Source of the DNA: Clostridiales bacterium
GTDB taxonomy: Bacteria > Bacillota > Clostridia > Lachnospirales > Lachnospiraceae
Assembly: GCA_018365455.1 (NCBI GenBank)
Contig: JAGZJZ010000057.1
Location: 1 to 41,703, forward strand
Direction of reading: 5' to 3'
Length of the DNA stretch: 41,703 nt
Part shown: one piece after another, positions 22,362-31,545 of the stretch
Layout: the number at the start of each line of letters is the position of its first letter
Numbering within the stretch: the first letter of the stretch is position 1
Program-made: the position numbers and the translations under genes
Notes under the pieces: generated by a model
Database searches by the model: none
Told to the model about the DNA's origin: nothing
What the model saw: the letters and a program-made list of their open reading frames with translations, nothing else

Positions 22362-23813
22362 ATGTTACCTGTTAATTCTGGCGGTCATCCCGCCTATCAA
22401 GATTTTGTTCTTGTAAATCTCCGTAAATATTATCCGAACCCTGATTCCATCGCTCGATCCACTTGGGTTATTATTGAGCGATTTTGGAATCTCGATTTAT
22501 CCTTTACCGATGAGTTCATGAAATCCAAATACTCTGTCTTTGGTCCTAAACCAAGGACTCCTTCCTGTATGCAGCGTTCCTATCTGCTATCGATTGAGTT
22601 CAAAGTATCCTCTTTAACGGATTGGTCTGCCCAGCTTAAAATCAACCCGCTCTATGCCATTCTTAGCGGTTTTGAGTTTGGTGATACTCCTGGGGTCGGC
22701 ACATTCTATGACTTTCTTTCAAGACTATGGGATTCTGATGAAAGACATCTTTCTTCCCATGTTCATTCTTTAAAAACAAAAGTAAAAAAACCTAAAACAA
22801 AAGGAACCAAAGCGGATTCTATTGAAAAAGTTACCGTTGAACAGCTTCTTCCCCAAATTGAAAATACCGCATTTCACATTGAGCAACAGCCTTATAGTTC
22901 CTTATTCAAACTCTATAAATCACAATTCCTTGACTTGTCTGTTTCCAAAGGACTTATTGATACAGAATCTCTTGCTTTAGCCGGTGATGGTCCTCCTGTT
23001 GTTACTTCTCGCAGGGAACGTAAGCATCGTATCTGTGACTGTGCCGCAAAAGGGATTACCGACTGCAAATGTGAAAGATATTTTTCTCAACCGGATTGCG
23101 ATATCGGTTGGGATTCCTCACGCGACTGCTGCTATCATGGCTACGATTTATATATGCTCGTTGCCTCTGATTCTTACAGTGATCTTCCTGTATTCCCCTT
23201 GTTGTCGCCAGCTTCAAAGCATGACTCACACGGATTCCTTCATACCTTTTTTAGAATGAAAAATTTTTTGCCTGACTACAGGGTTAAGAAACTTCTTCTT
23301 GATTCTGCTCATGATGCAATGCCTTATTATGAATACTGCAAGCGTGCCTCCATTACTCCTTTTATTGATTTGAATTGGAAGAGAGGTAGCAACCTTCCTT
23401 ACAAGAACGATTTTACCATCGGTAAAGATGGCATTCCCATCTGTCGTGCGGGTCGTCGTATGAACCATGATGGCTCTGAGCCTTCTAAATATCGTATAAA
23501 ATTTAGATGCCCTCTTGCCAGCCGTAAGTATGGAGGCTCCTGTGAACACCCATGTTCTCAATCAAAGTATGGTAGAACGGTTCATTTAGCGATGAAAGAT
23601 AATCCAAGATTGTTTAACATACCGCCTCGTGACAGTGAGGAATGGAAACTTGAGTACAATGCAAGAACTTCTGCGGAACGCTCCAACAAGCGTGAGAAAA
23701 TAGACTTTAAACTAGAAGACGGCAGACACCGATCATCTAAGATGTGGTACTGTTTTCTTAATGGTATGTATACGATACAAAATGGCTACGATTATACCTT
23801 GTTTTTCTCATAG
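22362..23813 (+). CDS. DDE-type IS transposase
   Basis: 483 residues. N-terminal DNA-binding part, then a DDE core: ALAGDGPPV (D209), LLLDSAHDAMPYYEYC (D314/D318) and the E-containing segment TSAERSNKREKIDF, followed by an aromatic tail. A Cys-rich insertion lies between the first two acidic motifs (CDCAAKGITDCKCERYF). GGAGG 9 bases before ATG 22362 chooses this start over the frame opening at 22275. I cannot name the IS family with certainty; I could not find convincing terminal inverted repeats, so the IS limits (about 22260-23850) are approximate. The gene appears intact. Confidence 0.8.
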   Translation: MLPVNSGGHPAYQDFVLVNLRKYYPNPDSIARSTWVIIERFWNLDLSFTDEFMKSKYSVFGPKPRTPSCMQRSYLLSIEFKVSSLTDWSAQLKINPLYAILSGFEFGDTPGVGTFYDFLSRLWDSDERHLSSHVHSLKTKVKKPKTKGTKADSIEKVTVEQLLPQIENTAFHIEQQPYSSLFKLYKSQFLDLSVSKGLIDTESLALAGDGPPVVTSRRERKHRICDCAAKGITDCKCERYFSQPDCDIGWDSSRDCCYHGYDLYMLVASDSYSDLPVFPLLSPASKHDSHGFLHTFFRMKNFLPDYRVKKLLLDSAHDAMPYYEYCKRASITPFIDLNWKRGSNLPYKNDFTIGKDGIPICRAGRRMNHDGSEPSKYRIKFRCPLASRKYGGSCEHPCSQSKYGRTVHLAMKDNPRLFNIPPRDSEEWKLEYNARTSAERSNKREKIDFKLEDGRHRSSKMWYCFLNGMYTIQNGYDYTLFFS

Positions 23814-23862
23814 TGACTTGATTTCCTCCATCCAATAAAATGATAGAAAGTGAGACTATAAT

Positions 23863-24084
23863 ATGAAAAGAAAGATTAACAATAAAATGATTCAGATAAG
23901 AACAAAGATGGTCCAGATAGTGGCAGATAAACGCGGGGAAGGGTTTGTGGATACCGCCATCAAGATTTTAATTTCTGTAGTAATCGGAGCCTTGCTGCTT
24001 GCTGGACTGTACGCTTTATTTAATGATTCCATATTACCTGAGTTACAGAACCGTATTCAACAGATGTTCAGCTACAGCGGTTGA
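23863..24084 (+). CDS. DUF6133 family conjugative-element membrane peptide
   Basis: 73 residues: a basic N-terminus, the RGEGFVDTAIKILISVVIGA core and one membrane helix (about 33-53), then an amphipathic tail. This is the small DUF6133/Maff-like protein normally found within the conjugation gene cluster of Firmicute elements. It is isolated here, between an IS and the recombinase module, so it is a leftover of an element whose transfer genes were replaced. AAAGTGAG precedes the ATG. Confidence 0.75.
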   Translation: MKRKINNKMIQIRTKMVQIVADKRGEGFVDTAIKILISVVIGALLLAGLYALFNDSILPELQNRIQQMFSYSG

Positions 24085-24118
24085 TGTAATAAGACAGTAA
24101 AGACACCCCTGTGTTATA

Positions 24119-24160
24119 CTCTTTCTGCCCGTCAGAATAAATGTGACAGGGTAGAAAGAG
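24119..24160 (+). promoter_or_regulatory. Stem-loop overlapping the ribosome site of the first recombinase
   Basis: CTCTTTCTGCCC (24119-24130) pairs with GGGTAGAAAGAG (24149-24160) with one G-T pair, extended by GTCA/TGAC. The right arm contains the AGAAAGAGG that would bind ribosomes for the ATG at 24168, so the fold could limit recombinase translation. Confidence 0.6.
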
Positions 24161-24167
24161 GTGACAG

Positions 24168-25339
24168 ATGGAGAAAAACAAAAAGTTCCGGCTTGTCCGG
24201 TTTGCCTTTGAGACACGGGATGGAGGTATTCTGTATCGCTATATGATAACAGGATACAAGATCCCCATGCTGGAAGTGAATCAATGGCTTATGGCAAAAG
24301 CCATGCGTAAGGCCAGTACGTCAAAAGAGTATGGAAAAAAGTTGGTGGTATTTTTGAATTATCTTTCAGATGGTGGTACTGATTATGGTGTGGCAACGAA
24401 TGAGCATGTTAAGCGGTTTATTCGACTGATCCTTTTTGGGGACATGGAGGACTTAAAATTGCTATATTATGAGACAGACCGGGTATATCAGACAGCGGCA
24501 TACTATCTGACGGTTATTACGGAATTCTACAAATGGCTGGATGACAACTATGGAAGCAATATAGAGTTTCGCAGAAAAAGCAATCAACATCATGCAAGGA
24601 AATCTTTTCTGTATGGTCAGATTTACAATTATGACTATCAGTATATTTTAGACGCTGCGCTGCCCAGACAGAAGCCGAGAAAAGAATATATTAAATGGTA
24701 TACAGAGGAACAGACAGATCTGATATGCAGTCATTTTAAAACCTTTCGGGACGAAGCAGTGTTTCGCCTGACATTGGAGGATTTTCGCATTGATGAGGTG
24801 TTGAGTATGAAACTGTCGGATTATGATTCTGTAAAACAGTTAATACAGCCTACAAGGTAAAAGGGAGAGCGGAGGCATACACAGGAGATCAGAACCATTT
24901 GCGTGTGGTAGCGCTTCCTGATAGATTATGTACTTTGCTGAACCGCTACATTAGCACAGAACGATTAGATGCAGAAAATGGATCCGGTATTCCAAATGAA
25001 TACTTGTTTTTAAACCTGCAGAAAGATAATAAGCAGGGCAAACCGATGAATTACCATAATTATTATGCAATTTTAAAACGCTGTGCAAAGAGGGCGGGAC
25101 TTGAACCGGAAATGATTCGGACTCATAGTGGACGAAGCACAAAGGTCATGAAATTCCTTGAACATCAAGCAAAATATCCGGAAGATGAAATAGAAGATAG
25201 TATAATTATGCAATGTTTTGGCTGGCGAAGCGCGGATTCCATCAGTTCGTATCGTGATTATAACAATCAGGTCATTGCATATGAGACTATGAAAAAACTG
25301 CATAAGAAGGAGAGGGAACCGGATGATACAGATGCTTGA
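24168..25339 (+). pseudogene. Tyrosine recombinase 1 (TnpA-like), frameshifted
   Basis: Frame 1 (24168-24860) holds the SAM-like core-binding domain and the first catalytic Arg in LTLEDFRIDEVLSMKL. At about 24830 the A-run is one base short: the first frame stops at 24860 while the correct frame continues as VNTAYKVKGRAEAYTGDQ (catalytic Lys) to RTHSGRSTKV (H-x-x-R), FGWRSADSISS (Trp) and a terminal Tyr in YRDYN, ending 25339. Full length would be about 391 residues, normal for TnpA of Tn554-like elements. A single-base homopolymer loss could be real or a sequencing error; if an error, the protein is intact. Confidence 0.75.
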
Positions 25340-25988
25340 GATTAAGACAGGCAGTGCCATATGGGAGATTGATGGTACAATCCTACGTTTTCAGCGTTTG
25401 AAAAAAATAGGGGATGGAGAGGTGGAAAAAAGAATAAATCAGTATAAATCCTTGTTGTTGGAGGGGCGATACCATGAAATCCAGAAAGAACTTATTGACC
25501 TCACAGAGATATTAGGTGAAGTTATCCTGATTAAAATAGGGGCGGAAGCATTTCCTAATGAATTCTTTCAAATGTTCCGTTTTTATTGCGGCAGATTTAT
25601 GGAAGAATGGAAAAATTCAGAAGAATGTATGATCTCTAACAAAGTCAGTATGTTTCCAGCATTGCATTATATGTTTACCGGTATGATGGAAGGAACGAAG
25701 AATTGTAATGTAGCAGCATTACGGGGATTGTCTTGTTATAAGGAAAATTTTCAGGCGATATTCCGGGAAGAATTTGTAGGATTTTGGACAAGAGAAATAG
25801 GAAAAAGGGTAGATAGGAATGGGAGCCTTGAGGCAGTGGTAAATAAAATTGGTGCTCGGATGGTAACAGAATGTGTGATGGAGGTGCAGGACGGTGAGAT
25901 AATGTCATATTTGACTGGAAAAGCAAGAAAATTTACGGATAACCGCTCCACTATCACAGCACAAAGTTATTACCAAATTATTTTGTGA
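25323..25988 (+). CDS. First part of recombinase 2 (TnpB-like) or separate helical protein
   Basis: 221 codons from ATG 25323, overlapping the end of recombinase 1 and preceded by AAGGAGAGGG. No catalytic motif; rich in helices with clustered Lys/Glu (LKKIGDGEVEKRINQYKSLL). TGA at 25986-25988 is in the same frame as the following 524-codon recombinase, only four codons upstream of its first ATG. I infer that the two were one ~750-residue TnpB-like protein interrupted by a nonsense codon, because the second part lacks a good ribosome site. Independent genes cannot be ruled out. Confidence 0.5.
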   Translation: MIQMLEIKTGSAIWEIDGTILRFQRLKKIGDGEVEKRINQYKSLLLEGRYHEIQKELIDLTEILGEVILIKIGAEAFPNEFFQMFRFYCGRFMEEWKNSEECMISNKVSMFPALHYMFTGMMEGTKNCNVAALRGLSCYKENFQAIFREEFVGFWTREIGKRVDRNGSLEAVVNKIGARMVTECVMEVQDGEIMSYLTGKARKFTDNRSTITAQSYYQIIL

Positions 25989-26000
25989 AGCAAAGTCAAT

Positions 26001-27575
26001 ATGAGTCGACACAGGTTTTTTGAACCATTTGTTGAGCGGGTTGATCAGGTCTTGGAAAGTGAATATGAGTTGCAATGCCGCAGATTTCTAAGGGAAAATG
26101 AAAAAGAACTGTCCGGCAGCAAAGACATTTGGAAAATATTCTATATGCATGGTTCAACACTTTTCTTTCAGACGGTTGACTTTACAAGAATTGCCTGTCC
26201 GTCTCTTAGGACGGAGGTAAAAAGTTATATGAGATGCCGTTTGCGGAAAAGCCAGACAAAGGGGGACAAGGGGATTTATTCCATATCAGAAGCACTGAAC
26301 TGTTTGACTGAAAGCAATCCTTCTATACGATTTTTTACTGACATTAGTGAAATAGATGCCAAGGCTTTATATATGAAAATGGAGAAAACCTGTGGAAACG
26401 CAGAAGGGAAGGCTGTTTCTGAAATTATGAGAGCGTTCAGTATGCTTTCTCTTATTTTTGAGTATCTGATGGGAGCTGAACGGGAAAACAACCTAAAGGG
26501 GCCTATCCCTCTTATAAATCCTTTTGAAAAATTCCGGTTCCATAATGCAAGAGAATATAAGGTAAGGACAGAAGTAATACCAGAGAGAGTCGTGGAGCAG
26601 ATTGAAATGCATCTGCAGGAGTTGGATGAATCACAGAGATTGATATATCATATTTTTTCTCAGACAGGTATGAGAATGAAGGAAGTGCTGTTTCTTGAAG
26701 AAAATTGTCTTGAGGAAACACAGTATACAGGACTTATGCAGATTAAATACATGCCATACAAAACATTAAAAGCACGGAGAAAGAAAGGCGTGCCGGATTA
26801 TCACAGGGTTTTTATTTCTCAGAAACTGGCGGAAGATATCAGAAATGAGATTAGAAAAAGACAGGATTGGAGACAGGAACTGGGAGTGCCATATATATTT
26901 GTAAATAAGCGTCCCGGATTTCGAGCCGGTATGTTAAATATGGGAAATTATATTCTGCTTATGAACAAATTGATAAAAGAGCATCATATATGTGGTGAAG
27001 ACGAAGACCTATGGCACTTTACCAGTAAGCAACAGAGAAAAACATTGGCAGTCACATTGATTGAGAATGGAGGTAGGGTAGAGGAACTTGCTTATTGGCT
27101 TGGGCATCTGAGTAGAAACACGGCGCCGAATTATTATGCGGAAGTGCGAAAAATGAAGCTGGCGGAACTAAATACGAAATTCTTCCGGGAAAAGTTTGAT
27201 CTTTTGTTGTCTGGTGAGCAACTTGCAAAATATTCAGAAGAGGAAAGACGCTTATTGTATATGGATTTTCGGCTGGATCAAAGGCGCGTGGAATTTGGGT
27301 TTTGTGTGAAGAAAATGGCTGAGAGAGGATGCAGCCAGAGAAACAGCATATATAACTGTGTGAACTGCCGGAATCTATGCACAGGAGAAAAATATCTGTC
27401 TTATTGGCTGGAACTGTTGGAAAGTCAAGTAATGACAGTACAGGTGATGGAGGAGAAGTACCAGATGGCAGGGATTGCAGAATATCAGTCATTCAAAGAA
27501 TATGAAAAAGCAACGTTTCTCCGGGAGTGTTATAAAAATATGGTGGAACGCATAAAGGCAGGTGGAGAGAGATGA
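26001..27575 (+). CDS. Tyrosine recombinase 2 (TnpB-like), catalytic part
   Basis: 524 codons. The catalytic domain occupies about 190-390: FSQTGMRMKEVLFLEEN (Arg), a Lys-rich beta-hairpin, FTSKQQRKTLAV (K-x-x-R in place of H-x-x-R, an accepted variant), and WLGHLSRNTAPNYY (His and nucleophile Tyr). A C-terminal Cys cluster (NCVNCRNLC) resembles the metal knuckle of Tn554 TnpB relatives. Its stop overlaps the ATG of recombinase 3 (ATGA at 27572-27575). The start at 26001 is weak; the frame is open upstream except for the TGA at 25986. Confidence 0.75.
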   Translation: MSRHRFFEPFVERVDQVLESEYELQCRRFLRENEKELSGSKDIWKIFYMHGSTLFFQTVDFTRIACPSLRTEVKSYMRCRLRKSQTKGDKGIYSISEALNCLTESNPSIRFFTDISEIDAKALYMKMEKTCGNAEGKAVSEIMRAFSMLSLIFEYLMGAERENNLKGPIPLINPFEKFRFHNAREYKVRTEVIPERVVEQIEMHLQELDESQRLIYHIFSQTGMRMKEVLFLEENCLEETQYTGLMQIKYMPYKTLKARRKKGVPDYHRVFISQKLAEDIRNEIRKRQDWRQELGVPYIFVNKRPGFRAGMLNMGNYILLMNKLIKEHHICGEDEDLWHFTSKQQRKTLAVTLIENGGRVEELAYWLGHLSRNTAPNYYAEVRKMKLAELNTKFFREKFDLLLSGEQLAKYSEEERRLLYMDFRLDQRRVEFGFCVKKMAERGCSQRNSIYNCVNCRNLCTGEKYLSYWLELLESQVMTVQVMEEKYQMAGIAEYQSFKEYEKATFLRECYKNMVERIKAGGER

Positions 27576-29168
27576 GCGGTCCAGTGTACAGCTATAAGGA
27601 AAATTTTTAAAGAATCTGAAAAAAGTCGATACAGGCTATTTGTGAGTAAACTTGGATATCATGCTGTTTTTGAAGACGATACGTGGATATGCGATAAGAG
27701 AATCAGAAGCGGGACAGAACCAGAAAACTATCACCATATTTATTTTGCCGGCGTGCCGGAGACTTATAGAGAAGCCGTTAAATACTATGCAGTATTAAGG
27801 ATTTTACAGGGAGATGTTATCAGAACCGTCCGCAGCCGGATTACAAAACTGAGTCCATTTTTGTAATTTTGTAATCAAATACAGAAGGAAAATGTTCTGC
27901 AATGCAGCGTTTTGACAGTAGCTCATTTTAAGGAATATCTAGAACAGGAAGGGTATACAGTTAAGACGAAAAACGGTATATGGCAGGAAGTTTCTACATT
28001 TTTAAATATGATGAACAGTTTTGACGGAGCGGGAGGCAGAAATCCATTTGCTATAAATCCGTATTCAGTAACGGCAAAACTGGATTATAAATATATTCCG
28101 GATGATGTGTCGGATAGGCTTGACCGGATTTTTCATAAAGACGATATAGAACTCCACTTAAAATGTATCTATTGGCTGCTGCGCTTGATTCCGTCCCGTA
28201 TATCCGAAATACTGGGAATGAAGATAGACAGTATCAAGCCATATAATGGGAATTTTGTGATATTTATCCCCACATGGAAACAGAACGGCGGTGGTCATAT
28301 TGAACCGATGGACAGGTCAATTCATCTGGAAACGGAAGGAATGGCTGGATATTTATTGGACTTGCTGCAAAAACAGCAACGGGTTGCAAATAACCTGCAG
28401 AGTCACTTGCCGGAATTAAAGAAAGGATATCTGTTCGCATATCAGAGAGTTTTACACTACAAAAAAGGCGGAAATTCCAGAAACGGAGTAGTGAATGTTA
28501 TGCTGATTGGAACTGTAAGCTATCAGTTTAAAAGAATCTGCGAGCAGTACCAGATAAAGGATAAGGAGGGGGAGATTTATAACCTTACCTCCCATCAATT
28601 CAGGCACAACGGAATTACGGACAGACTGGCGGCAGGTTTTACATTGGAACAGATTGCGGATATGACGGGGCATCATGGAAATGCCATGATATGGAATTCT
28701 TATGCCCATCTGGATTTGAAACCGGAAACCATTGTGGAGAAGCAGAAATATATACTGAAGGAATCTGTAAAGCCGGAAGCTGGATACATCCTTTTTGGAG
28801 GACGCATATTAAATATGGAAGACGCTCTGGAAAAAAGACTTCTTAAAAATATTCGGGCTCAGAAGGTCCCGGGAGGAATCTGTGGTGACATTACCGGATG
28901 CAAAAGCGATATGTGGAATTGTCTTGAGTGTGACAGATTTGTAGTGGATTCCGGACAAGTATCTTATTTTGAAGAGGAAGAACAAAGATGGGAAGAAAAG
29001 GCAGAGCGCTTTTCAGCCATGCCTATGGTAAGGGATAACGCCAAAAAACATGTTGTACAATACAGAAAAATAATAGAGAGAATACAGACGGAGGAAGCGT
29101 TCCATGAAGAAGATACCGAAAGAATTGTTGGAACATCAAGAGCAGACGAGGGCAGTGACCGTACATAA
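27572..29168 (+). pseudogene. Tyrosine recombinase 3, frameshifted and with a nonsense codon
   Basis: ATG 27572 is coupled to recombinase 2 by ATGA and reads MSGPVYSYKENF before a stop. One base away, the sequence goes on as KIFKESEKSRYRLFVSKLGY, implying a slip in the A/T tract at 27598-27608. This frame meets TAA at 27864-27866 (probably a former CAA) and then continues in the same frame to 29168. Catalytic residues are present: LIPSRISEILGMKI (Arg), LTSHQFRHNG (H-x-x-R) and MTGHHGNAMIWNSYAH (His, Tyr), with a C-terminal CLEC knuckle. Only the 27912-29168 part forms a long ORF (418 codons) and would lack the N-terminal domain. Confidence 0.75.
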
Positions 29169-29466
29169 AGTTCTCAGTGCTATTGAGGAATTGAAAGCGG
29201 AAGGGTATACGGTCAGAATAAAGGAGTTGGTAGAATATACAGGGCTGTCGCGTTCCGTTTTTGCAAAGCCACATATCAGAAAATTATTAGAGAATTATGA
29301 GATTGGGAATCCCTCACAGAAAGGTAATAAAAAAGGTGAGATGACACGCCGGGACAAAATGGAGGAACGAATCCAACGGCTGACAGAAGAGAATACAGAA
29401 TTGAAAAAAGAGTGTGAATTACTTCGTGGGCGGCTTTTTCTTCTAATGCAAAAAGACGAAAAATAA
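29104..29466 (+). CDS. DUF6262/TnpC-like protein
   Basis: 120 residues, starting inside the end of recombinase 3 with GGAGGAAG before the ATG. The N-terminal half has a helix-turn-helix-like segment (IKELVEYTGLSRSVFAKPHI) and the C-terminal half is a coiled coil (MEERIQRLTEENTELKKECE). Size, position and layout match TnpC of Tn554-family elements (DUF6262), which assists recombination and orientation choice. Unlike the recombinases it appears intact. Confidence 0.8.
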   Translation: MKKIPKELLEHQEQTRAVTVHKVLSAIEELKAEGYTVRIKELVEYTGLSRSVFAKPHIRKLLENYEIGNPSQKGNKKGEMTRRDKMEERIQRLTEENTELKKECELLRGRLFLLMQKDEK

Positions 29467-29472
29467 TATTAT

Positions 29473-29530
29473 GAATAAAAATCAACATCTAATTTTATAA
29501 ATAAATGAAATTAGATGTTGATTTTTATTC
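29473..29530. repeat. Perfect 23-bp inverted repeat between transposition module and defence operon
   Basis: Arms 29473-29495 and 29508-29530 are exactly complementary, with a 12-base AT-rich loop. It can terminate the TnpC transcript in either direction, but its right arm also contains the -35 of the downstream promoter. It could alternatively be an element end or protein site. Confidence 0.85.
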
Positions 29531-29545
29531 AAAATAGCATATAAT
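29518..29545 (+). promoter_or_regulatory. Promoter of the four-gene defence-like operon
   Basis: TTGATT (29518-29523), 16-bp spacer, TATAAT (29540-29545). GAGGAG follows before the ATG at 29589. The -35 overlaps the right arm of the 23-bp inverted repeat. Confidence 0.7.
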
Positions 29546-29588
29546 AGAGTAGAAGGATTCCATAGAGAGTAAGAATGAGGAGATTATT

Positions 29589-30884
29589 ATGCTGATACAA
29601 TTTAACTTTAAGAATTTCAAATCATTTCGTGATGAGGTATCGCTGGATTTGTCAGCGACTAAAATAACAGAACATGAGGATCACGTTGTGGATATCGCAA
29701 ATGACAAGTTGCTGAAGGTAGCTGCGATTTACGGAGCCAACGCAAGTGGAAAGTCAAATGTGTATGATGCATTTGACTATATGAGTTACTATGTGGCAGA
29801 GTCTTTCAAATTTGGAGATGAGGACGAGGGTCGCCGGAAAAAGGAGGCTGACTATCTGAAAGTTACTCCGTTCCTGTTTGATGATAGTAGCCGCGATGAA
29901 GAGACCACGTTTGAGGCTTTTTATGTTGACAACTCTGAAAATACCGGAAAGATATACCAATATGGTTTTTCTTTAAAAGCAGAAGAGGTAGTAGAGGAAT
30001 GGCTATATTCCAAGGCCAAGACTGCAAGAAACAGTTACAGAACTGTGTTTTACCGCAAAAAAGGCGAGGAGTTGGAGATGAACGGATTTTCCAAGAGCCA
30101 TGTGGAGAATATTAAGGCTTCTCTGAATAAAGAAGCGCTTATCGTTTCTCTTGGGGCAAAGCTGCGGGTTGCGAAACTTAAGAAGGTAAGAGACTGGTTC
30201 CTGAACAATGATATTATTGATTTTGGTAATCCGGCAGAGAACTTCTTCCGTTCCAGAGTTTTACCAGATGACTTCATTGATAACAAGGAGGTGCAGGAGA
30301 ATGTGGTAAAGTATTTTGCATCTTTTGATGAAGCAATACAGGATTTTGAGGTGGAAGAACTGCCGCCAGAAGATGAAAAGGATACGAGCAAAAGCTATAC
30401 GATTGATGCACTTCATAGGAAAGTGGGAAGTCAGGAGATGGCTTCCATCCCGTTGAAACAGGAATCCAGCGGTACGCTAAAAATGTTTGCGCTTTATCCG
30501 TCGCTGAAAGACGTGCTGGATAATGGAGGGACATTGTTTGTAGATGAATTGAATGCCAGGCTGCATCCGTTGCTGGTCAGGAATATCATACTGACTTTTC
30601 TGTCTCCTGAGATTAACACGCAGAATGCCCAGCTTGTTTTCACTACCCATGATATCTGGCAGTTTTCCAATGAACTGCTGCGCAGGGACGAGATCTGGAT
30701 GGTTAATAAAAACAAGGATGGAGTATCAGAACTGTATTCATTGGCTGAGTTTAAAGATGAGGACGGTAATAAAGTGCGCAGGGACGAGGCATTGGCAAAG
30801 AACTACCTGACAGGCAACTATGGTGCCATTCCAGCATTGAAACCGATGAAGATGCTTACAGGGAGGACTGCGGATGGCGAATAA
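29589..30884 (+). CDS. rloA: RloA-like AAA15/ABC-type ATPase
   Basis: 431 residues. The N-terminus MLIQFNFKNFKSFRDEVSLD is the hallmark first strand of OLD/RloA-type ATPases. Walker A GANASGKS at 49-56, ABC-like signature QESSGTLKM at 291-299, Walker B TLFVDEL at 315-321, and the H-loop FTTHD at 351-355. No C-terminal Toprim domain, as expected for RloA, which works with a separate RloB. Start codon at 29589 has GAGGAG. It overlaps rloB by 11 bases. RloAB/AbiL pairs are known as phage-resistance modules linked to restriction loci and mobile elements; here it heads an operon with two further effectors-like genes. The function call rests on family and context. Confidence 0.85.
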   Translation: MLIQFNFKNFKSFRDEVSLDLSATKITEHEDHVVDIANDKLLKVAAIYGANASGKSNVYDAFDYMSYYVAESFKFGDEDEGRRKKEADYLKVTPFLFDDSSRDEETTFEAFYVDNSENTGKIYQYGFSLKAEEVVEEWLYSKAKTARNSYRTVFYRKKGEELEMNGFSKSHVENIKASLNKEALIVSLGAKLRVAKLKKVRDWFLNNDIIDFGNPAENFFRSRVLPDDFIDNKEVQENVVKYFASFDEAIQDFEVEELPPEDEKDTSKSYTIDALHRKVGSQEMASIPLKQESSGTLKMFALYPSLKDVLDNGGTLFVDELNARLHPLLVRNIILTFLSPEINTQNAQLVFTTHDIWQFSNELLRRDEIWMVNKNKDGVSELYSLAEFKDEDGNKVRRDEALAKNYLTGNYGAIPALKPMKMLTGRTADGE

Positions 30885-31545
30885 AAGCGGAGGAAAGTCC
30901 AGTGACAGCAGGGCCGGGAAAAGAAAAGACCGAAACCAGCGTGTGGGGATAAGAGTACCAGAGTTGGGATATTACCTGATTGTGACAGATACGGAGGAAA
31001 CGGAGAAGAATTATTTTGATGGTCTGCGGGACAGTATTCCGGCAGAACTGAAAGATCGTCTGGTGATAAAGGTGGAAAAAGCTAAGACGGTAGAACTGGT
31101 AGAACGGGCGCTGGAGCTTGCAACCAAGGAACCACAGTACCGTATTCCATGGATTGTTTTTGACAGGGATCAGGTAAAAGGTTTTGATGATATTATTCAG
31201 GCGGCAGAGAAAAGCGGTGTTGGAGCGGGCTGGTCCAATCCCTGTTTTGAGATTTGGATGTATGCCTATTTTGGCGAGATGCCAACGATACAGGAGTCTT
31301 ATACATGCTGTGACCGGTTTGCGGATAAGTTTGAGAAGGTTACGGGGCAGAAATATCTTAAGAAAGATAAGGATATTTACCGTAAGCTGGTGCAGTATGG
31401 GGATGAGAAAAAGGCGATTCAGATAGCGGAGCGGTGTTATAAAAAGTGCGTGGATGATGAGAAGGATAAGCCATCGGGGATGTGGCCGGGGTGTATGGTG
31501 CAGCGGTTGGTGGAAGAAATACAGAAGAAGGTGGGGAGAATATGA
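30874..31545 (+). CDS. rloB: RloB family protein (partner of RloA)
   Basis: 223 residues. After a basic N-terminal tail (KSGGKSSDSRAGKRKDRNQR) comes the RloB domain: a Toprim-like TDTEETEKNYFDGL acidic motif near residue 45, FDRDQV near 100, and the highly typical SNPCFEIWMYAYFGEM near 120, followed by helical C-terminus. The acidic positions suggest a nuclease-like metal site, although activity of RloB is not established. Its start overlaps the rloA end and its TGA overlaps the next ATG (ATGA at 31542-31545), so three proteins are translated in a coupled fashion. Confidence 0.88.
   Translation: MANKSGGKSSDSRAGKRKDRNQRVGIRVPELGYYLIVTDTEETEKNYFDGLRDSIPAELKDRLVIKVEKAKTVELVERALELATKEPQYRIPWIVFDRDQVKGFDDIIQAAEKSGVGAGWSNPCFEIWMYAYFGEMPTIQESYTCCDRFADKFEKVTGQKYLKKDKDIYRKLVQYGDEKKAIQIAERCYKKCVDDEKDKPSGMWPGCMVQRLVEEIQKKVGRI

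Larger units (their letters stand above)
24168..29466 (+). mobile_element. Tn554-like three-recombinase module
   Basis: Three tandem tyrosine recombinases with overlapping or touching ends, followed by a short DUF6262/TnpC-like coiled-coil gene, is the gene order of Tn554-related elements (TnpA, TnpB, TnpC) with an additional recombinase. Termini were not defined. The first and third recombinases carry a frameshift, the third also a nonsense codon, and the second has an in-frame TGA. The four-gene defence-like operon directly downstream is probably its cargo. Confidence 0.7.

Noticed and set aside
24168..29168. Stop-codon recoding or programmed frameshifting as explanation for the broken recombinases
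   Set aside because: Stops are different (TGA, TAA), and the frameshifts sit in simple A/T runs without a typical slippery heptamer plus stimulatory structure. Decay or sequencing error is simpler.
30050..30715. Several minus-strand ORFs inside the RloA gene
   Set aside because: Shadows of a strongly supported coding frame with no own start signals.
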